Shown piece by piece: positions 1 through 8,418 of a stretch of 64,000 nucleotides of DNA. The stretch spans positions 183,723 through 247,722 of the forward strand of contig JANQMR010000033.1 in the NCBI GenBank assembly GCA_028279985.1, written 5' to 3'. The stretch comes from Woeseiaceae bacterium. GTDB lineage: Bacteria; Pseudomonadota; Gammaproteobacteria; Steroidobacterales; Woeseiaceae. The notes under the pieces are model-generated. The model did no database searches. It saw only the letters and a list, made by a program, of their open reading frames with translations, and was not told the DNA's origin. Position 1 is the stretch's first letter, and each line of letters opens with the position of its first letter. Both the position numbers and the translations under genes were made by a program.

Positions 1-992
1 GAATTCGTTTTGCGAATCTTCCGACGCCGCTCGAAGAGGCGCGGAACCTGAGCCGGGTACTGAACGGCCCTCGCATATTTTTCAAGCGGGACGATCTCAC
101 CGGCAGCGGGCTCGGCGGCAACAAGGTCCGCAAGCTGGAGTTCATCATCGGACGAGCCGTCGAGGAGGGCCACGACACGCTGATCGTGTGCGGCGGCTAC
201 CAGTCCAACATGGCCAGAATCGCCTCGGCGCTGGGCAACAAGGTCGGCCTGCACGTGGAACTCGTGCTCGGCGGGACGCCGGAAGACTCCAGGGCCCGCA
301 ACGGCAACCTGTTGCTGGATTACCTGCTCGGCGCCAACGTGACCTACGTCGACACCGTCCCGCGCTGGGAGTTCGGCACGGCCCTCGAAGACGTGAGGGA
401 AGCGCTGCTAAAGCGGGGCCGCAAGCCGTTTATCGTGCCGCTGGGCGGTTCCAGTCCGGAAGGCATGGCCGGATATGTCGAGGCGACCGCGGAATTGGTA
501 CAGCAACTCACCGCGATGTCGATCGCACCGGACCGGTTGTTCGTCGCGGTCGGTTCCGGCGGAACCTACAGCGGCCTGACCCTGGGCGCGGCCAACAGCT
601 CCGCCGGCTACGAAGTCGTCGGTATCAGTGTGAGCCGCGACAAGCAGTATCTCATCGACAAGATCCCGGACAACATCAACCGCGGTGCGGAGCTGCTCGG
701 CTTGAAGTCGGCGCCGGGCTGCGAGTCGCTGTCGATTTACGACGACTACATCGGCGATGGCTACGGCGCATTGACGGATGCGTGCAAGGAGGCCATCTCG
801 CTGGTGGCCAGGACGGAGGGAATCTTTCTCGATCCGGTCTACTCCGGCAAGTGCATGGCCGGACTGATCGACCTGATTCGTACCGGTGCAATTGCCAAGT
901 CCGAAACCATCGTCTTTCTGCATACCGGCGGCTGGCCCGCATTGTTTGCTTACGACTCCGACGTGCTGCCGCCGGCGCCGGGCTGTCCGTGA
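1..992 (+). CDS. D-cysteine desulfhydrase / ACC deaminase-family PLP enzyme (5' partial)
   Basis: This is a fold-type II PLP enzyme of the D-cysteine desulfhydrase, L-cysteate sulfo-lyase and ACC deaminase family. These enzymes eliminate or deaminate small amino acids to ammonia and a 2-oxo acid in the cytoplasm. The reading frame is open from base 3, so the start lies outside the window. 329 residues are visible, close to the usual family length, so only a few N-terminal residues are missing. Family hallmarks are RDDLTGSGLGGNKVRKLE, with the PLP-binding lysine at visible residue 41, then a GSGGTYSG phosphate loop, LDPVYSGK and the C-terminal FLHTGGWPALFAY. The usual QSNH motif reads GGYQSNMAR, so the histidine that normally follows Asn is Met. 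The carbamate kinase gene follows after 38 bp on the same strand. The exact substrate is not determinable; diaminopropionate-like or sulfur amino acids are possible. Confidence 0.85.
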   Translation, partial: IRFANLPTPLEEARNLSRVLNGPRIFFKRDDLTGSGLGGNKVRKLEFIIGRAVEEGHDTLIVCGGYQSNMARIASALGNKVGLHVELVLGGTPEDSRARNGNLLLDYLLGANVTYVDTVPRWEFGTALEDVREALLKRGRKPFIVPLGGSSPEGMAGYVEATAELVQQLTAMSIAPDRLFVAVGSGGTYSGLTLGAANSSAGYEVVGISVSRDKQYLIDKIPDNINRGAELLGLKSAPGCESLSIYDDYIGDGYGALTDACKEAISLVARTEGIFLDPVYSGKCMAGLIDLIRTGAIAKSETIVFLHTGGWPALFAYDSDVLPPAPGCP

Positions 993-1030
993 TCGAACGA
1001 GCATACAGACCATAAGGAGAGCGGGTCGAC

Positions 1031-2020
1031 GTGCTGATTCTCGTCGCGCTCGGGGGCAATGCACTCTTGCGGCGTGGCGAGCCCATGACTGCCGCGGCGC
1101 AGCGCGCGAACGTCCGCGTAGCGGCCGCTGCGCTGGCCGCAGTCGCCCGTGAGCATCGCCTCGTGCTCACCCACGGCAACGGCCCGCAGGTCGGTTTGCT
1201 CGCGCTGCAGGCCGCGGCTTATCCGGAGACCGAGCCCTATCCGCTGGACCTCGTAGGCGCGGCGACGGCCGGTATGATCGGTTACGTCATCGAGCAGGAG
1301 ATCGGCAACATCCTGCGATACGACGTGCCCGTCGCGACCCTTCTGACGAGGGTGCGGGTCGATCCTGACGATCCGGCGTTTCAGAATCCGAGCAAGTTCG
1401 TCGGCCCCGTGTACGATAGAGCCGAAGCGCTGAGACTGGAGCGCACGAAGGGCTGGACCTTCAAGCTGGACGGCGACCGCTGGCGCAGAGTGCTCCCGTC
1501 GCCGATGCCTAAGGGCATCATATGGCACAGGCCCATGCGGTGGCTGTTGGAACAGGGAACGCTGCTGATCTGCGGCGGCGGAGGAGGCATACCGGTGATG
1601 TACCGGCGTGACACGCAAACGCTCGTGGGTGTTGAGGCCGTCGTCGACAAGGATCAGGCGAGCAGCCTGCTCGCGCAGGAGCTGCCCGCCGATCTGTTCG
1701 TGATCGCCACCGACGTGGACGGGGTCTACGAGCACTTTGGAACGCCGCACCAGCGGCTCCTACGCCGGGTCAGTCCGGCGCAACTGCAAGGGCTCAGGTT
1801 CTCGCCGGGCTCGATGGCGCCCAAAGTCGATGCTGCCTGCCGCTTCGTTCGGCGGACCGGCGCAACCGCCGCCATCGGCTCGCTCGACAATATCGACAAG
1901 ATCATCCGCGGCGAGTCCGGCACCGTCATCGAGCCCGATCGTCCGGGTTTTTATGGTCCGGATTCCGATGGTCCGGCTTCCGATGGCCCGGGTACCGATG
2001 GCTCGGGTACCGATGGCTAG
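1031..2020 (+). CDS. arcC: Carbamate kinase
   Basis: Carbamate kinase transfers phosphate from carbamoyl phosphate to ADP, giving ATP plus carbamate. It is the energy-yielding last step of arginine, ureide and other carbamoyl catabolism. The 329-residue product has the amino-acid-kinase hallmarks VALGGNAL at the N-terminus, THGNGPQVG near residue 49, a GGGGGIPV loop and ATDVDGVY in the second half. The start is a GTG at 1031 preceded at 10 bp by AAGGAGA. The protein is about 15 to 20 residues longer than usual. The extra tail is Asp-Gly-rich and is encoded by a 15-bp tandem repeat that also supplies start codons for the next gene. The last codons overlap the binding-protein gene. With the carbamoyltransferase gene at 17.7 kb it suggests carbamoyl phosphate recovery in this catabolic region. 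Confidence 0.93.
   Translation: MLILVALGGNALLRRGEPMTAAAQRANVRVAAAALAAVAREHRLVLTHGNGPQVGLLALQAAAYPETEPYPLDLVGAATAGMIGYVIEQEIGNILRYDVPVATLLTRVRVDPDDPAFQNPSKFVGPVYDRAEALRLERTKGWTFKLDGDRWRRVLPSPMPKGIIWHRPMRWLLEQGTLLICGGGGGIPVMYRRDTQTLVGVEAVVDKDQASSLLAQELPADLFVIATDVDGVYEHFGTPHQRLLRRVSPAQLQGLRFSPGSMAPKVDAACRFVRRTGATAAIGSLDNIDKIIRGESGTVIEPDRPGFYGPDSDGPASDGPGTDGSGTDG
1953..2020 (+). repeat. 15-bp tandem repeat across the arcC / binding-protein junction
   Basis: About four and a half copies of a 15-bp unit (consensus near ATGGTCCGGMTTCCG) run to the arcC stop. ATG triplets recur at exactly 1953, 1968, 1983, 1998 and 2013. In the arcC frame the repeat encodes DSDGP, ASDGP, GTDGS, GTDG. In the downstream frame it encodes MVRIP, MVRLP, MARVP, MARVP, MAS. 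It therefore extends the kinase C-terminus and gives a ladder of potential starts for the lipoprotein. Confidence 0.9.
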
Positions 2021-3668
2021 CGACGCCGGGCGAGCGTCGCCGCCGGTGACGGCCGCGGTACTGGCCGTCGTTTTTTCCGCCGCGGCCGCCTGCACCTCGT
2101 CCGGGGATGCCGAGGGCTATGCGGAAGCCGAACGGTCCGGATACGCAGGCAGGCTGGTTCTGTCCGGCACCAAACCCGGTGTTCGCCTCGATCCGCACAT
2201 GGATGCGCAGTGGGAGGTGCTGTACATACTGTCCGCCGTCTACGATACGCTGGTGTCGCAGTCCGCGGACGGCGCGCTGGTTCCCGGGCTGGCGCGGGCC
2301 TGGCGCATCGACGACGGGGGCAGGCGCTACACTTTCGATTTGCGCGACGACGTCACATTCCACGACGGTACGCGCTTCGACGCCGAGGCGGTAAAGTTCA
2401 ACATCGAGCGTATCCTGTCGCTCGGTTCCCGGTCGCTAAAGGCCCGCGCCCTGTTGCCGGATTTCGAGTCGATCGACGTGGTCGGCGAATACTCGATTCG
2501 CTTCGAGCTCGAGCGTCCCGACAACTACTTCCTGTTCTGGTTGAGTATGCCGTATCTGGCGATGGTCTCGCCGAAGGCGGTCCGCACCTGGGGCGAGCAA
2601 TACCATCACCACCAGAGCGGCACCGGGCCTTTCATGTTCAGCGAGTACGTGGTCGGGGATCGTTATACGCTGCGCAGGAATCCGCGATCCGACTGGGCGC
2701 CGGCAACGCAGGTGGAAGGCGGGCCCGCCTTGCTCGAGGAAATCGTCTGGCGCTTCCTGCCCGAGCCCTCGACCCGGGCGCCGGCGCTGGAGGCGGGCGA
2801 TGTCGACATCGCTTTCGATCTGTTGCCGACCGACGCGGAGCATCTTGCGAGATCCCGCGGGCATACGGTTTCCAGCGCTTACCTTTCCGGCCAGCCCGCG
2901 TTCTGGTTCCTGAACACGACGTTGCCGCCGACCGACGATATCCGGGTCAGGAAAGCGCTACTGTTCGCCGCCGACATGCAGGCTGCCGTCGAGTCGATCA
3001 TGCGAGGTTTCAACCCGGTTGCGCACGGCCCCCTGTCGGCGGTCACGCCCGAATATGCTCCCGAGGTCGAAAACCTCTATACCCACGATCCCGAACGGGC
3101 GCGGGCGCTGCTGGCACAGGCGGGCTGGGTCGACCGCGACGGCGACGGCGTGCGCGAGAAAGACGGCCGCGACCTGCTGATCCGGATGTCGATGGTGAGC
3201 TGGGGAAAAAGCCGGTTCTTCAGTGAGCTGCTTTACTCGCAATTGCGGGCCGTCGGCGTGGAGCTGCAACTGGAGATGATGGATTACTCGGTGCAGATGG
3301 AGTACGGGCGCGACGGCAGCAAGAACATGCTCTTCATGGGCGGTTCCGGCCACTCGGCGTCGGACTCCCTGAAGGGGTACTTCCATTCCGCCAATGCCGA
3401 TTCCGGCTTTGCCTGGTCCAAGTATCGCGATTCGACGCTGGATGCGCTCCTGGACGAGGCCGTGCTCACTCAGGACATAGAGCTGCGGGCCGACCTGTAC
3501 CGCCGGGCGCAGCGCCTGATCATGAGTCAGGCCCTGATTCTGCCGATCTACGACTACGTGCTGTTGATCGGGGCAAGCAAGCGCGTCGGGGGACTGAGCT
3601 GGGGCAACACCGGCTTGATACCGAACTACCGCGAGCTCCATGTCGACGAACCGTCCGTGCGCCATTGA
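2013..3668 (+). CDS. ABC transporter substrate-binding lipoprotein (SBP_bac_5, peptide/nickel/opine type)
   Basis: This is a family 5 solute-binding protein that captures peptides or other amide-containing solutes in the periplasm and delivers them to the DppBC-type permeases encoded next. From the ATG at 2013 the product is 551 residues. It has a hydrophobic signal segment ending in SAAAAC, a plausible lipobox at about residue 25, then typical family 5 segments such as LARAWRIDDGGRRYTFDLRD and the FNIERI region. The start is uncertain, because four more in-frame ATGs lie at 15-bp steps upstream inside arcC (1953 to 1998). The 2013 ATG is preferred because it places the signal peptide at the N-terminus. 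It overlaps the arcC stop by 8 bp and ends in a 4-bp overlap with the permease gene. Confidence 0.87.
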   Translation: MASDAGRASPPVTAAVLAVVFSAAAACTSSGDAEGYAEAERSGYAGRLVLSGTKPGVRLDPHMDAQWEVLYILSAVYDTLVSQSADGALVPGLARAWRIDDGGRRYTFDLRDDVTFHDGTRFDAEAVKFNIERILSLGSRSLKARALLPDFESIDVVGEYSIRFELERPDNYFLFWLSMPYLAMVSPKAVRTWGEQYHHHQSGTGPFMFSEYVVGDRYTLRRNPRSDWAPATQVEGGPALLEEIVWRFLPEPSTRAPALEAGDVDIAFDLLPTDAEHLARSRGHTVSSAYLSGQPAFWFLNTTLPPTDDIRVRKALLFAADMQAAVESIMRGFNPVAHGPLSAVTPEYAPEVENLYTHDPERARALLAQAGWVDRDGDGVREKDGRDLLIRMSMVSWGKSRFFSELLYSQLRAVGVELQLEMMDYSVQMEYGRDGSKNMLFMGGSGHSASDSLKGYFHSANADSGFAWSKYRDSTLDALLDEAVLTQDIELRADLYRRAQRLIMSQALILPIYDYVLLIGASKRVGGLSWGNTGLIPNYRELHVDEPSVRH

Positions 3669-4597
3669 AATCGACAACGGCATACCTGATCAATCGCCTG
3701 ATGATGGCCGTTCCGGTCCTGTTCGGGGTTGCCACGATTGCATTCGCGCTGATGTACCTGCTGCCGGGGGACCCGGCGTCGGCCATGCTGGCGAAATCCG
3801 GCGCCTCGGCGGAGCAGATTGCCGAGCTCAGGGAGGACATGGGTCTCGATTCGCCGTTTCACGTTCAATACCTGCGTTATCTCGGCAGCGTGCTTCAGGG
3901 CGATCTCGGGCGTTCGATCGTCAGTCAGGAACCGGTATTGGACCTGTTGCTGTCACGCCTGCCGACGACGCTCGAGCTGGTGTTCGCGGCGTTGATCGTC
4001 GCCGTGCCCGTCGGCACCCTGTTCGGCGTCGTTGCCGCGGTTCGCAAGGACCAGTGGATCGACAGGGCGCTGGTGGCCTTCTCGTCGGTCGGCGTTTCGG
4101 TGCCGGCTTTCTGGCTGGGCCTGATGCTGATTCTGGTTTTCTCCGTGCACCTGGGGTGGCTGCCCGCGTTCGGCGCGGGCGGCGTCGCTCATCTCGTATT
4201 GCCTGCGGGCGTCCTGGCGTTCAACGCGATCGGCACGGTGATGCGCACCGCGAGGACCAGCATGCTGGACGTGCTGCGGCAGGACTACATACGAACCGCC
4301 TGGGCAAAGGGCCTGACGAAACCCGCCATCTTGTACCGGCATGCGCTTCGCAACGCCCTGGTCCCGGTCGTGACCATCATCGGATTGCAGTTCGGCTGGC
4401 TCGTGTCCGGCTCGTTCATCGTCGAAGCGGTGTTTTCCCGCCAGGGAATCGGTTTGCTGTTCATCAACTCCATCCTGGAGCGGGACTTTCCGGTCGTGCA
4501 GGGGGCGGTGCTTCTCGCCGCGCTCATGTATGTCGTCTTGAATCTCGTCATCGACCTGCTCTACGTGATCGTCGACCCGCGGATCCGCTATGACTGA
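3665..4597 (+). CDS. ABC transporter permease, DppB/OppB type
   Basis: This is the first inner-membrane permease of a peptide/nickel-type importer. The 310-residue protein begins with the family signature TTAYLINRLMMAVPVLFGVATIAF, has LPGDPA after the first membrane segment, and carries the EAA coupling loop around IRTAWAKGLTKPAILYRHALRNAL, which would contact an ATPase. It ends with the family-typical VDPRIRYD. Translation starts at a TTG (3665) that overlaps the preceding TGA in the tetranucleotide TTGA, implying translational coupling to the binding protein. It overlaps the next permease gene by 8 bp. No ATPase gene is present nearby, so the transporter would have to borrow one encoded elsewhere. 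Confidence 0.92.
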   Translation: MKSTTAYLINRLMMAVPVLFGVATIAFALMYLLPGDPASAMLAKSGASAEQIAELREDMGLDSPFHVQYLRYLGSVLQGDLGRSIVSQEPVLDLLLSRLPTTLELVFAALIVAVPVGTLFGVVAAVRKDQWIDRALVAFSSVGVSVPAFWLGLMLILVFSVHLGWLPAFGAGGVAHLVLPAGVLAFNAIGTVMRTARTSMLDVLRQDYIRTAWAKGLTKPAILYRHALRNALVPVVTIIGLQFGWLVSGSFIVEAVFSRQGIGLLFINSILERDFPVVQGAVLLAALMYVVLNLVIDLLYVIVDPRIRYD

Positions 4598-5507
4598 CCA
4601 TGTCGGCCCCGACAGCGCAATGCCGGATTCCGGCGGGCGCGCCGACGATGCGTCGCCGCAGTCGCAGGGTCCCTGGGCGTCGGCCCTGCGGCAGTTATTG
4701 AGCGACCGGATCGCGCTCGCGTGCATCGGTGTGCTGTCGCTGTTCGCCCTGGTCGCGGCGGCGGCCCCTTACCTGGCGCCGTACGACCCGTTTTTGGCCC
4801 AACCCGGCAAGTCCCTGCTGCCGCCGGGGCCGGAGCACCTCTTCGGAACGGACCTGATCGGCAGGGACGTGCTCAGCCGGGTCGTGTACGGGGCCCGCTT
4901 GTCCCTGGTCATCGGATTCGTTTCGGTCGGCATATCGGCGGCCGTCGGCGTCGTGCTGGGGCTGGTCGCCGGATACTACGGCAGGCTGGCGGATGCCGTC
5001 ATCATGCGCTTCGTGGACATGTTGATGGCGTTTCCGGGGATTCTCCTGGCATTGACCATCGTGGCCATGCTGGGGCCCGGGCTGACAAACGTCATGATTG
5101 CGGTCGGCATCGGCGGCATTGCCAATTACGTGCGCCTGGTGCGCGGCTCGGTCCTGTCGATCAAGCAGCAGCCGTACATCGAAGCGGTCCGCTCGGTCGG
5201 CGCCGGCGATCTCAGAATCATGTTTCGCCATGTCCTGCCGAACGCCCTGCCGCCGGTGCTGGTCCTGGTCAGCATGTCCTACGGCTGGGCATTGCTGAGC
5301 GCGGCGGGGCTGAGTTTCCTGGGCTTGGGCGCCGAGCCGCCGACCGTGGAGTGGGGCAGCATGCTGAACGATGCCCGCGCGCTGTTGCGCGTCGCTCCCT
5401 GGGCCGCCGTGTTTCCGGGACTCGCGATCATGTGCGTCGTGCTGGCGTCGAACCTGCTGGGTGAGAGTCTGCGCGACTCGCTGGACCCGCAGCAGCGGTC
5501 GCGGTAG
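4590..5507 (+). CDS. ABC transporter permease, DppC/OppC type
   Basis: This is the second permease of the importer, 305 residues. After a hydrophilic N-terminus of about 40 residues comes the DppC-type first membrane segment and periplasmic motif APYDPFLAQPGKSLLPPGPEHL (given here only as family pattern), then HLFGTDLIGRDVLSRVVYGARLSL. The EAA loop is YIEAVRSVGAGDLRIMFRHVLPNALPP. Its ATG overlaps the end of the DppB-type gene by 8 bp. Ten bp after its stop begins an amidohydrolase gene, which fits import of an amide or ring-nitrogen compound followed by cytoplasmic hydrolysis. That link is inferred from position only. Confidence 0.92.
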   Translation: MTDHVGPDSAMPDSGGRADDASPQSQGPWASALRQLLSDRIALACIGVLSLFALVAAAAPYLAPYDPFLAQPGKSLLPPGPEHLFGTDLIGRDVLSRVVYGARLSLVIGFVSVGISAAVGVVLGLVAGYYGRLADAVIMRFVDMLMAFPGILLALTIVAMLGPGLTNVMIAVGIGGIANYVRLVRGSVLSIKQQPYIEAVRSVGAGDLRIMFRHVLPNALPPVLVLVSMSYGWALLSAAGLSFLGLGAEPPTVEWGSMLNDARALLRVAPWAAVFPGLAIMCVVLASNLLGESLRDSLDPQQRSR

Positions 5508-5516
5508 GGAAGTATC

Positions 5517-7067
5517 GTGCAGGACCGCGCTGCCCGTGAACCGTGCTCACTATTGGTCAGAGGCGGGCTCGTCATTCCCGCCACGTACGATCCCGATTCG
5601 ATCATTGAGGATGGCGCCGTTTGCAGCCGCGGCGACCGGATCGTCGCCGTCGGCAGCTATGCACGACTGCGGCGGGCTTACGCGCCGGAAGTCGTCTGCG
5701 GGTCCGACGCGCACGTCCTGATGCCGGGCCTCGTCAACGCCCACGACCATGTCCGGGCGCCGTCGACGGCACAGCTTGGGCTTCCCGACGACGTACTGGA
5801 GGCCTGGATGCTGGACTTGCTGCGGCTGCCGGAGCTGGATCCCCGCCTCGCGAGCACCCTGGCGTGTTGCCGGCTCCTGCAATCGGGCGTTACGACCGTG
5901 TTGAACAGTTTCTACGAGGCCTCCGTCGAGCGCTACGGCGACATCCTGGCGGATACGGTGGCGGGTTGTGAGCGATCGGGCATCCGCAGCGTGGTATCGC
6001 TCGGCATCCTGGACCGAAGCCCGGTCTCCGAACTGCTGGATCGCTTGCAGCCGCGGTTACCTCCCCCGATGCAGGCCTGGGTGCGGGCGTTTCTGAGCGG
6101 CCGCAAGCCGGTTTCCGCGTCCAATTTTTTCGATATCGTACGCGACTGGCACGGCGCCCGGCGTTTCCGGCGGACCAGCGTGATGATGGGGCCCGTGTCG
6201 GTGCACTGGTGCAGCGACACCCTGCTTCAGGCCATCTGGGAGCAGGCCCGGTCCCTGGACCTGCCGATTCAGACACACTTGCTGGAGAGCCGCTATCAGC
6301 GTGACGCCGCGGCCGCGCGATATCGGCGGTCGGTACTGAAACACATGTCCGAAGGGGGTTTGCTGTCGCCCCGCCTGTCCTGCGCACATTGCGTGCACGT
6401 CACCGGTTCGGACATGGAACTGCTCGCCGACGCCGGCGTGTCCGTCATCCACTGCGCGGGCTCGAATCTGCGCCTGAAAAACGGCACGGCCCCGGTGGCT
6501 GAGATGCTCGAGGCGGGCATCAACGTCGGCCTCGGCCTGGACAGCCTCGCGATCGGCGACGACGGCGACATGCTGCGGGAAATGCGCCTGGTTTCGCGCA
6601 TGCACGGCGGCGAAGAACGGCGCCCGGTCCCGTTTCGCGCAGCGCAGGTTCTGAACATGGCGACCGTCGACGGCGCGAGGGCCCTGGGCATGCTCGACGA
6701 CATCGGCACGCTGGAAATCGGGAAGAAGGCCGACATCCTGGCGTTGAAAATGCCGGAGATATCGTCTGTCCGCGCTACGTCGGGCGCTACATCGGGCGCG
6801 ACGACGCTGACGGTATCGGCGATACTCGATCGACTCGTCGAGTCGATTGACAAATCGGAGGTCGATACGGTGATCGTCGATGGCGAGCGCGTCATCGACG
6901 GCGGCCGACACCGGCAGGTCGATGAGCAGGCCCTGCTAGAGGAGATCGACGAGCTGCTGGCGGCCCGCTCGCGCAGGCGTTCGGAGAGCGACGCGATGAT
7001 TGCGGCATTGAAACCCTATGTGCACGATCTGCTGCGAGGACCGACGAAGGGTGGGGCCGACGGCTGA
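5517..7067 (+). CDS. Metal-dependent amidohydrolase (ATZ/TRZ, SsnA-like)
   Basis: This cytoplasmic amidohydrolase-superfamily enzyme belongs to the branch that deaminates or dechlorinates ring nitrogen compounds (TrzA/AtzB, cytosine deaminase and SsnA relatives). Its 516 residues include the metal-binding HxH in MPGLVNAHDH near residue 75, a THLLES histidine, an AHCVHV histidine and GLDSLAI, where the aspartate occupies the catalytic metal-ligand position. The start is a GTG at 5517, nine bp after the permease stop, so it is likely cotranscribed with the importer. A small repeat encodes ATSGATSGATT near residue 425. The C-terminal 90 residues are helical and charged. The stop codon lies inside a perfect inverted repeat shared with the converging oxidase gene. 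Confidence 0.83.
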   Translation: MQDRAAREPCSLLVRGGLVIPATYDPDSIIEDGAVCSRGDRIVAVGSYARLRRAYAPEVVCGSDAHVLMPGLVNAHDHVRAPSTAQLGLPDDVLEAWMLDLLRLPELDPRLASTLACCRLLQSGVTTVLNSFYEASVERYGDILADTVAGCERSGIRSVVSLGILDRSPVSELLDRLQPRLPPPMQAWVRAFLSGRKPVSASNFFDIVRDWHGARRFRRTSVMMGPVSVHWCSDTLLQAIWEQARSLDLPIQTHLLESRYQRDAAAARYRRSVLKHMSEGGLLSPRLSCAHCVHVTGSDMELLADAGVSVIHCAGSNLRLKNGTAPVAEMLEAGINVGLGLDSLAIGDDGDMLREMRLVSRMHGGEERRPVPFRAAQVLNMATVDGARALGMLDDIGTLEIGKKADILALKMPEISSVRATSGATSGATTLTVSAILDRLVESIDKSEVDTVIVDGERVIDGGRHRQVDEQALLEEIDELLAARSRRRSESDAMIAALKPYVHDLLRGPTKGGADG

Positions 7068-7077
7068 GAATCAGCCG
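7061..7077. terminator. Perfect hairpin containing the stop codons of two converging genes
   Basis: CGGCTGA, GAA, TCAGCCG form a perfect 7-bp stem with a 3-nt loop. The TGA of the left gene and the TCA (TGA on the minus strand) of the right gene are both stem bases. There is no long T-run on either strand, so efficient termination is uncertain. The symmetry does place an identical structure at the end of both transcripts. Confidence 0.5.
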
Positions 7078-8375
7078 CGAACCGAAAAGCTGCTTTCGGC
7101 GTTCAGCGCGCGCAGCCGCGAAAACGCCGCCGTATCTACGGTCAGATTCGTGTAGCGTCCCGTGAACTCGAGCGGGTTTTTGTCCTGATCGTTGCCGCTT
7201 TCACAGGCGTCGATCAGTTCGGCCATCAGCGCGCCCACGACGCCGGCGTTTTTGAACTGGTGGCCGCTGGTCCCCACGGCCATGTAGAAGCCGCCGAGAT
7301 CCGACTTGTCGTAGATGGGTGTCCAGTCGTCAGCGACGTCGTAGAGGTCGACGACGCCGGTGCCGGTATTGGTGATCGGGATCGACGGTATGCGCTTGGA
7401 CAGACGAAACACCTGGGTTTGCCACTGAAGCTCGGACACGTTTCGGTCGAACTCGTCCGGGTTCTCGATCCAGGTATTGTCGTCGCAGGCCGGATCGCCT
7501 GACCCGACCGTGATCCTGTTGCCCGGCTCCGGCTTGAAGTAGATGCCGATATTGCTGTCGGACGTGACGATACCGTCGTCCTGGAACGAAAATTCCTCGG
7601 GCGAGGGCAGGTGGTGCACCTCGCGCCGCAATGCGCGGGTCTTGATCGACATGCCGTCCTCCACGCCCGCCATGCGGTTGATGACGAAGGAGTGAGGCCC
7701 CGCCGCATTGACGACGATCCCGCTGCGGAGTTCCTCGCCGCTGTCCAGTATCACGCCGCGCACCCGCCCATCGGACTGCCGGATGCCGGTCACGGTTCGC
7801 TTGAGCAGGAACCGGCCGCCGCCGGTTTCCACGGCACGCTTGAGATTCTGCGTCGCAAGCTGCGGATCGTTGACGTAGCCCGCGTCCGGCGTGAAGATCG
7901 CGCCGGCCAAGGGTTCTTTCCGGTCTTCCCAAAATGCCGGGTCGTCCACGCGTTTCGGCGGCGCGTGCCGGTCGCCGTCATAGATCGGCAGCCGGTCGAG
8001 CAGCTTCTGGCGCGACCATTCCTCGAAGGGAACTCCGATCGAGCGGTAATGGTTCAGCAGGTCCTGCCGGTCGTCGGCGGAGGTCTTGACGACCAGGTGT
8101 CCACATTGAACGTACTTCGCGTAGTCGACTGCGCCTTCGAGGCCGAGAAACGACGCCCAGTGCTTCCAGTAATGGTGGCCTTCGAATGCCAGCTTGATGC
8201 CGTTCGCTGTGGAATACGAGAATCGCACGACCGCGCAGGAGTTCGCCGTCGAGCCGAAGCCGGCCGCGGGGTTCCTGTCGACGTTCAGGGTCCTGTATCC
8301 TTTCCGGCACAGATGCAGGGCAATCGCACAGCCGATCACGCCGGCGCCGACGATGACGACGTCCTTGCTGTTCAT
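7071..8375 (-). CDS. FAD-dependent oxidoreductase (DAO / sarcosine-oxidase-like)
   Basis: This flavin amine oxidase or dehydrogenase of the DAO family would oxidise a secondary amine or D-amino acid to an imine or oxo acid. The N-terminal dinucleotide-binding motif is VVIVGAGVIGCAIAL, followed by an acidic residue in LNVDRN at the end of the second strand. C-terminal segments with YDVADDWTPIYD and FYMAVGTSGHQFKNA match the DAO barrel and the FAD-closing histidine-glycine region. From the ATG at 8375 it has 434 residues. A GTG seven codons upstream (8396) is possible, but GAGAGG at the right distance favours 8375. It is the last gene of a minus-strand operon with aminotransferase, Rieske oxygenase, amidohydrolase and a SnoaL-like protein. 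Confidence 0.85.
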   Translation of the reverse strand: MNSKDVVIVGAGVIGCAIALHLCRKGYRTLNVDRNPAAGFGSTANSCAVVRFSYSTANGIKLAFEGHHYWKHWASFLGLEGAVDYAKYVQCGHLVVKTSADDRQDLLNHYRSIGVPFEEWSRQKLLDRLPIYDGDRHAPPKRVDDPAFWEDRKEPLAGAIFTPDAGYVNDPQLATQNLKRAVETGGGRFLLKRTVTGIRQSDGRVRGVILDSGEELRSGIVVNAAGPHSFVINRMAGVEDGMSIKTRALRREVHHLPSPEEFSFQDDGIVTSDSNIGIYFKPEPGNRITVGSGDPACDDNTWIENPDEFDRNVSELQWQTQVFRLSKRIPSIPITNTGTGVVDLYDVADDWTPIYDKSDLGGFYMAVGTSGHQFKNAGVVGALMAELIDACESGNDQDKNPLEFTGRYTNLTVDTAAFSRLRALNAESSFSVRG

Positions 8376-8418
8376 ATCGGTAAGGCCTCTCGACACCGGA
8401 TCCCGATCGTTCGGTATG

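Noticed and set aside
1..6. The window starts with an EcoRI site (GAATTC), suggesting a clone end
   Set aside because: Further GAATTC sites occur inside the window (for example near 16268 and 21851), and a six-base match at the edge can be chance.
993..1010. TCCG-N4-CGAAC upstream of arcC as another operator copy
   Set aside because: The spacing is four instead of five and there is no second matching half-site, and the gap between the two genes is too short to need a promoter.
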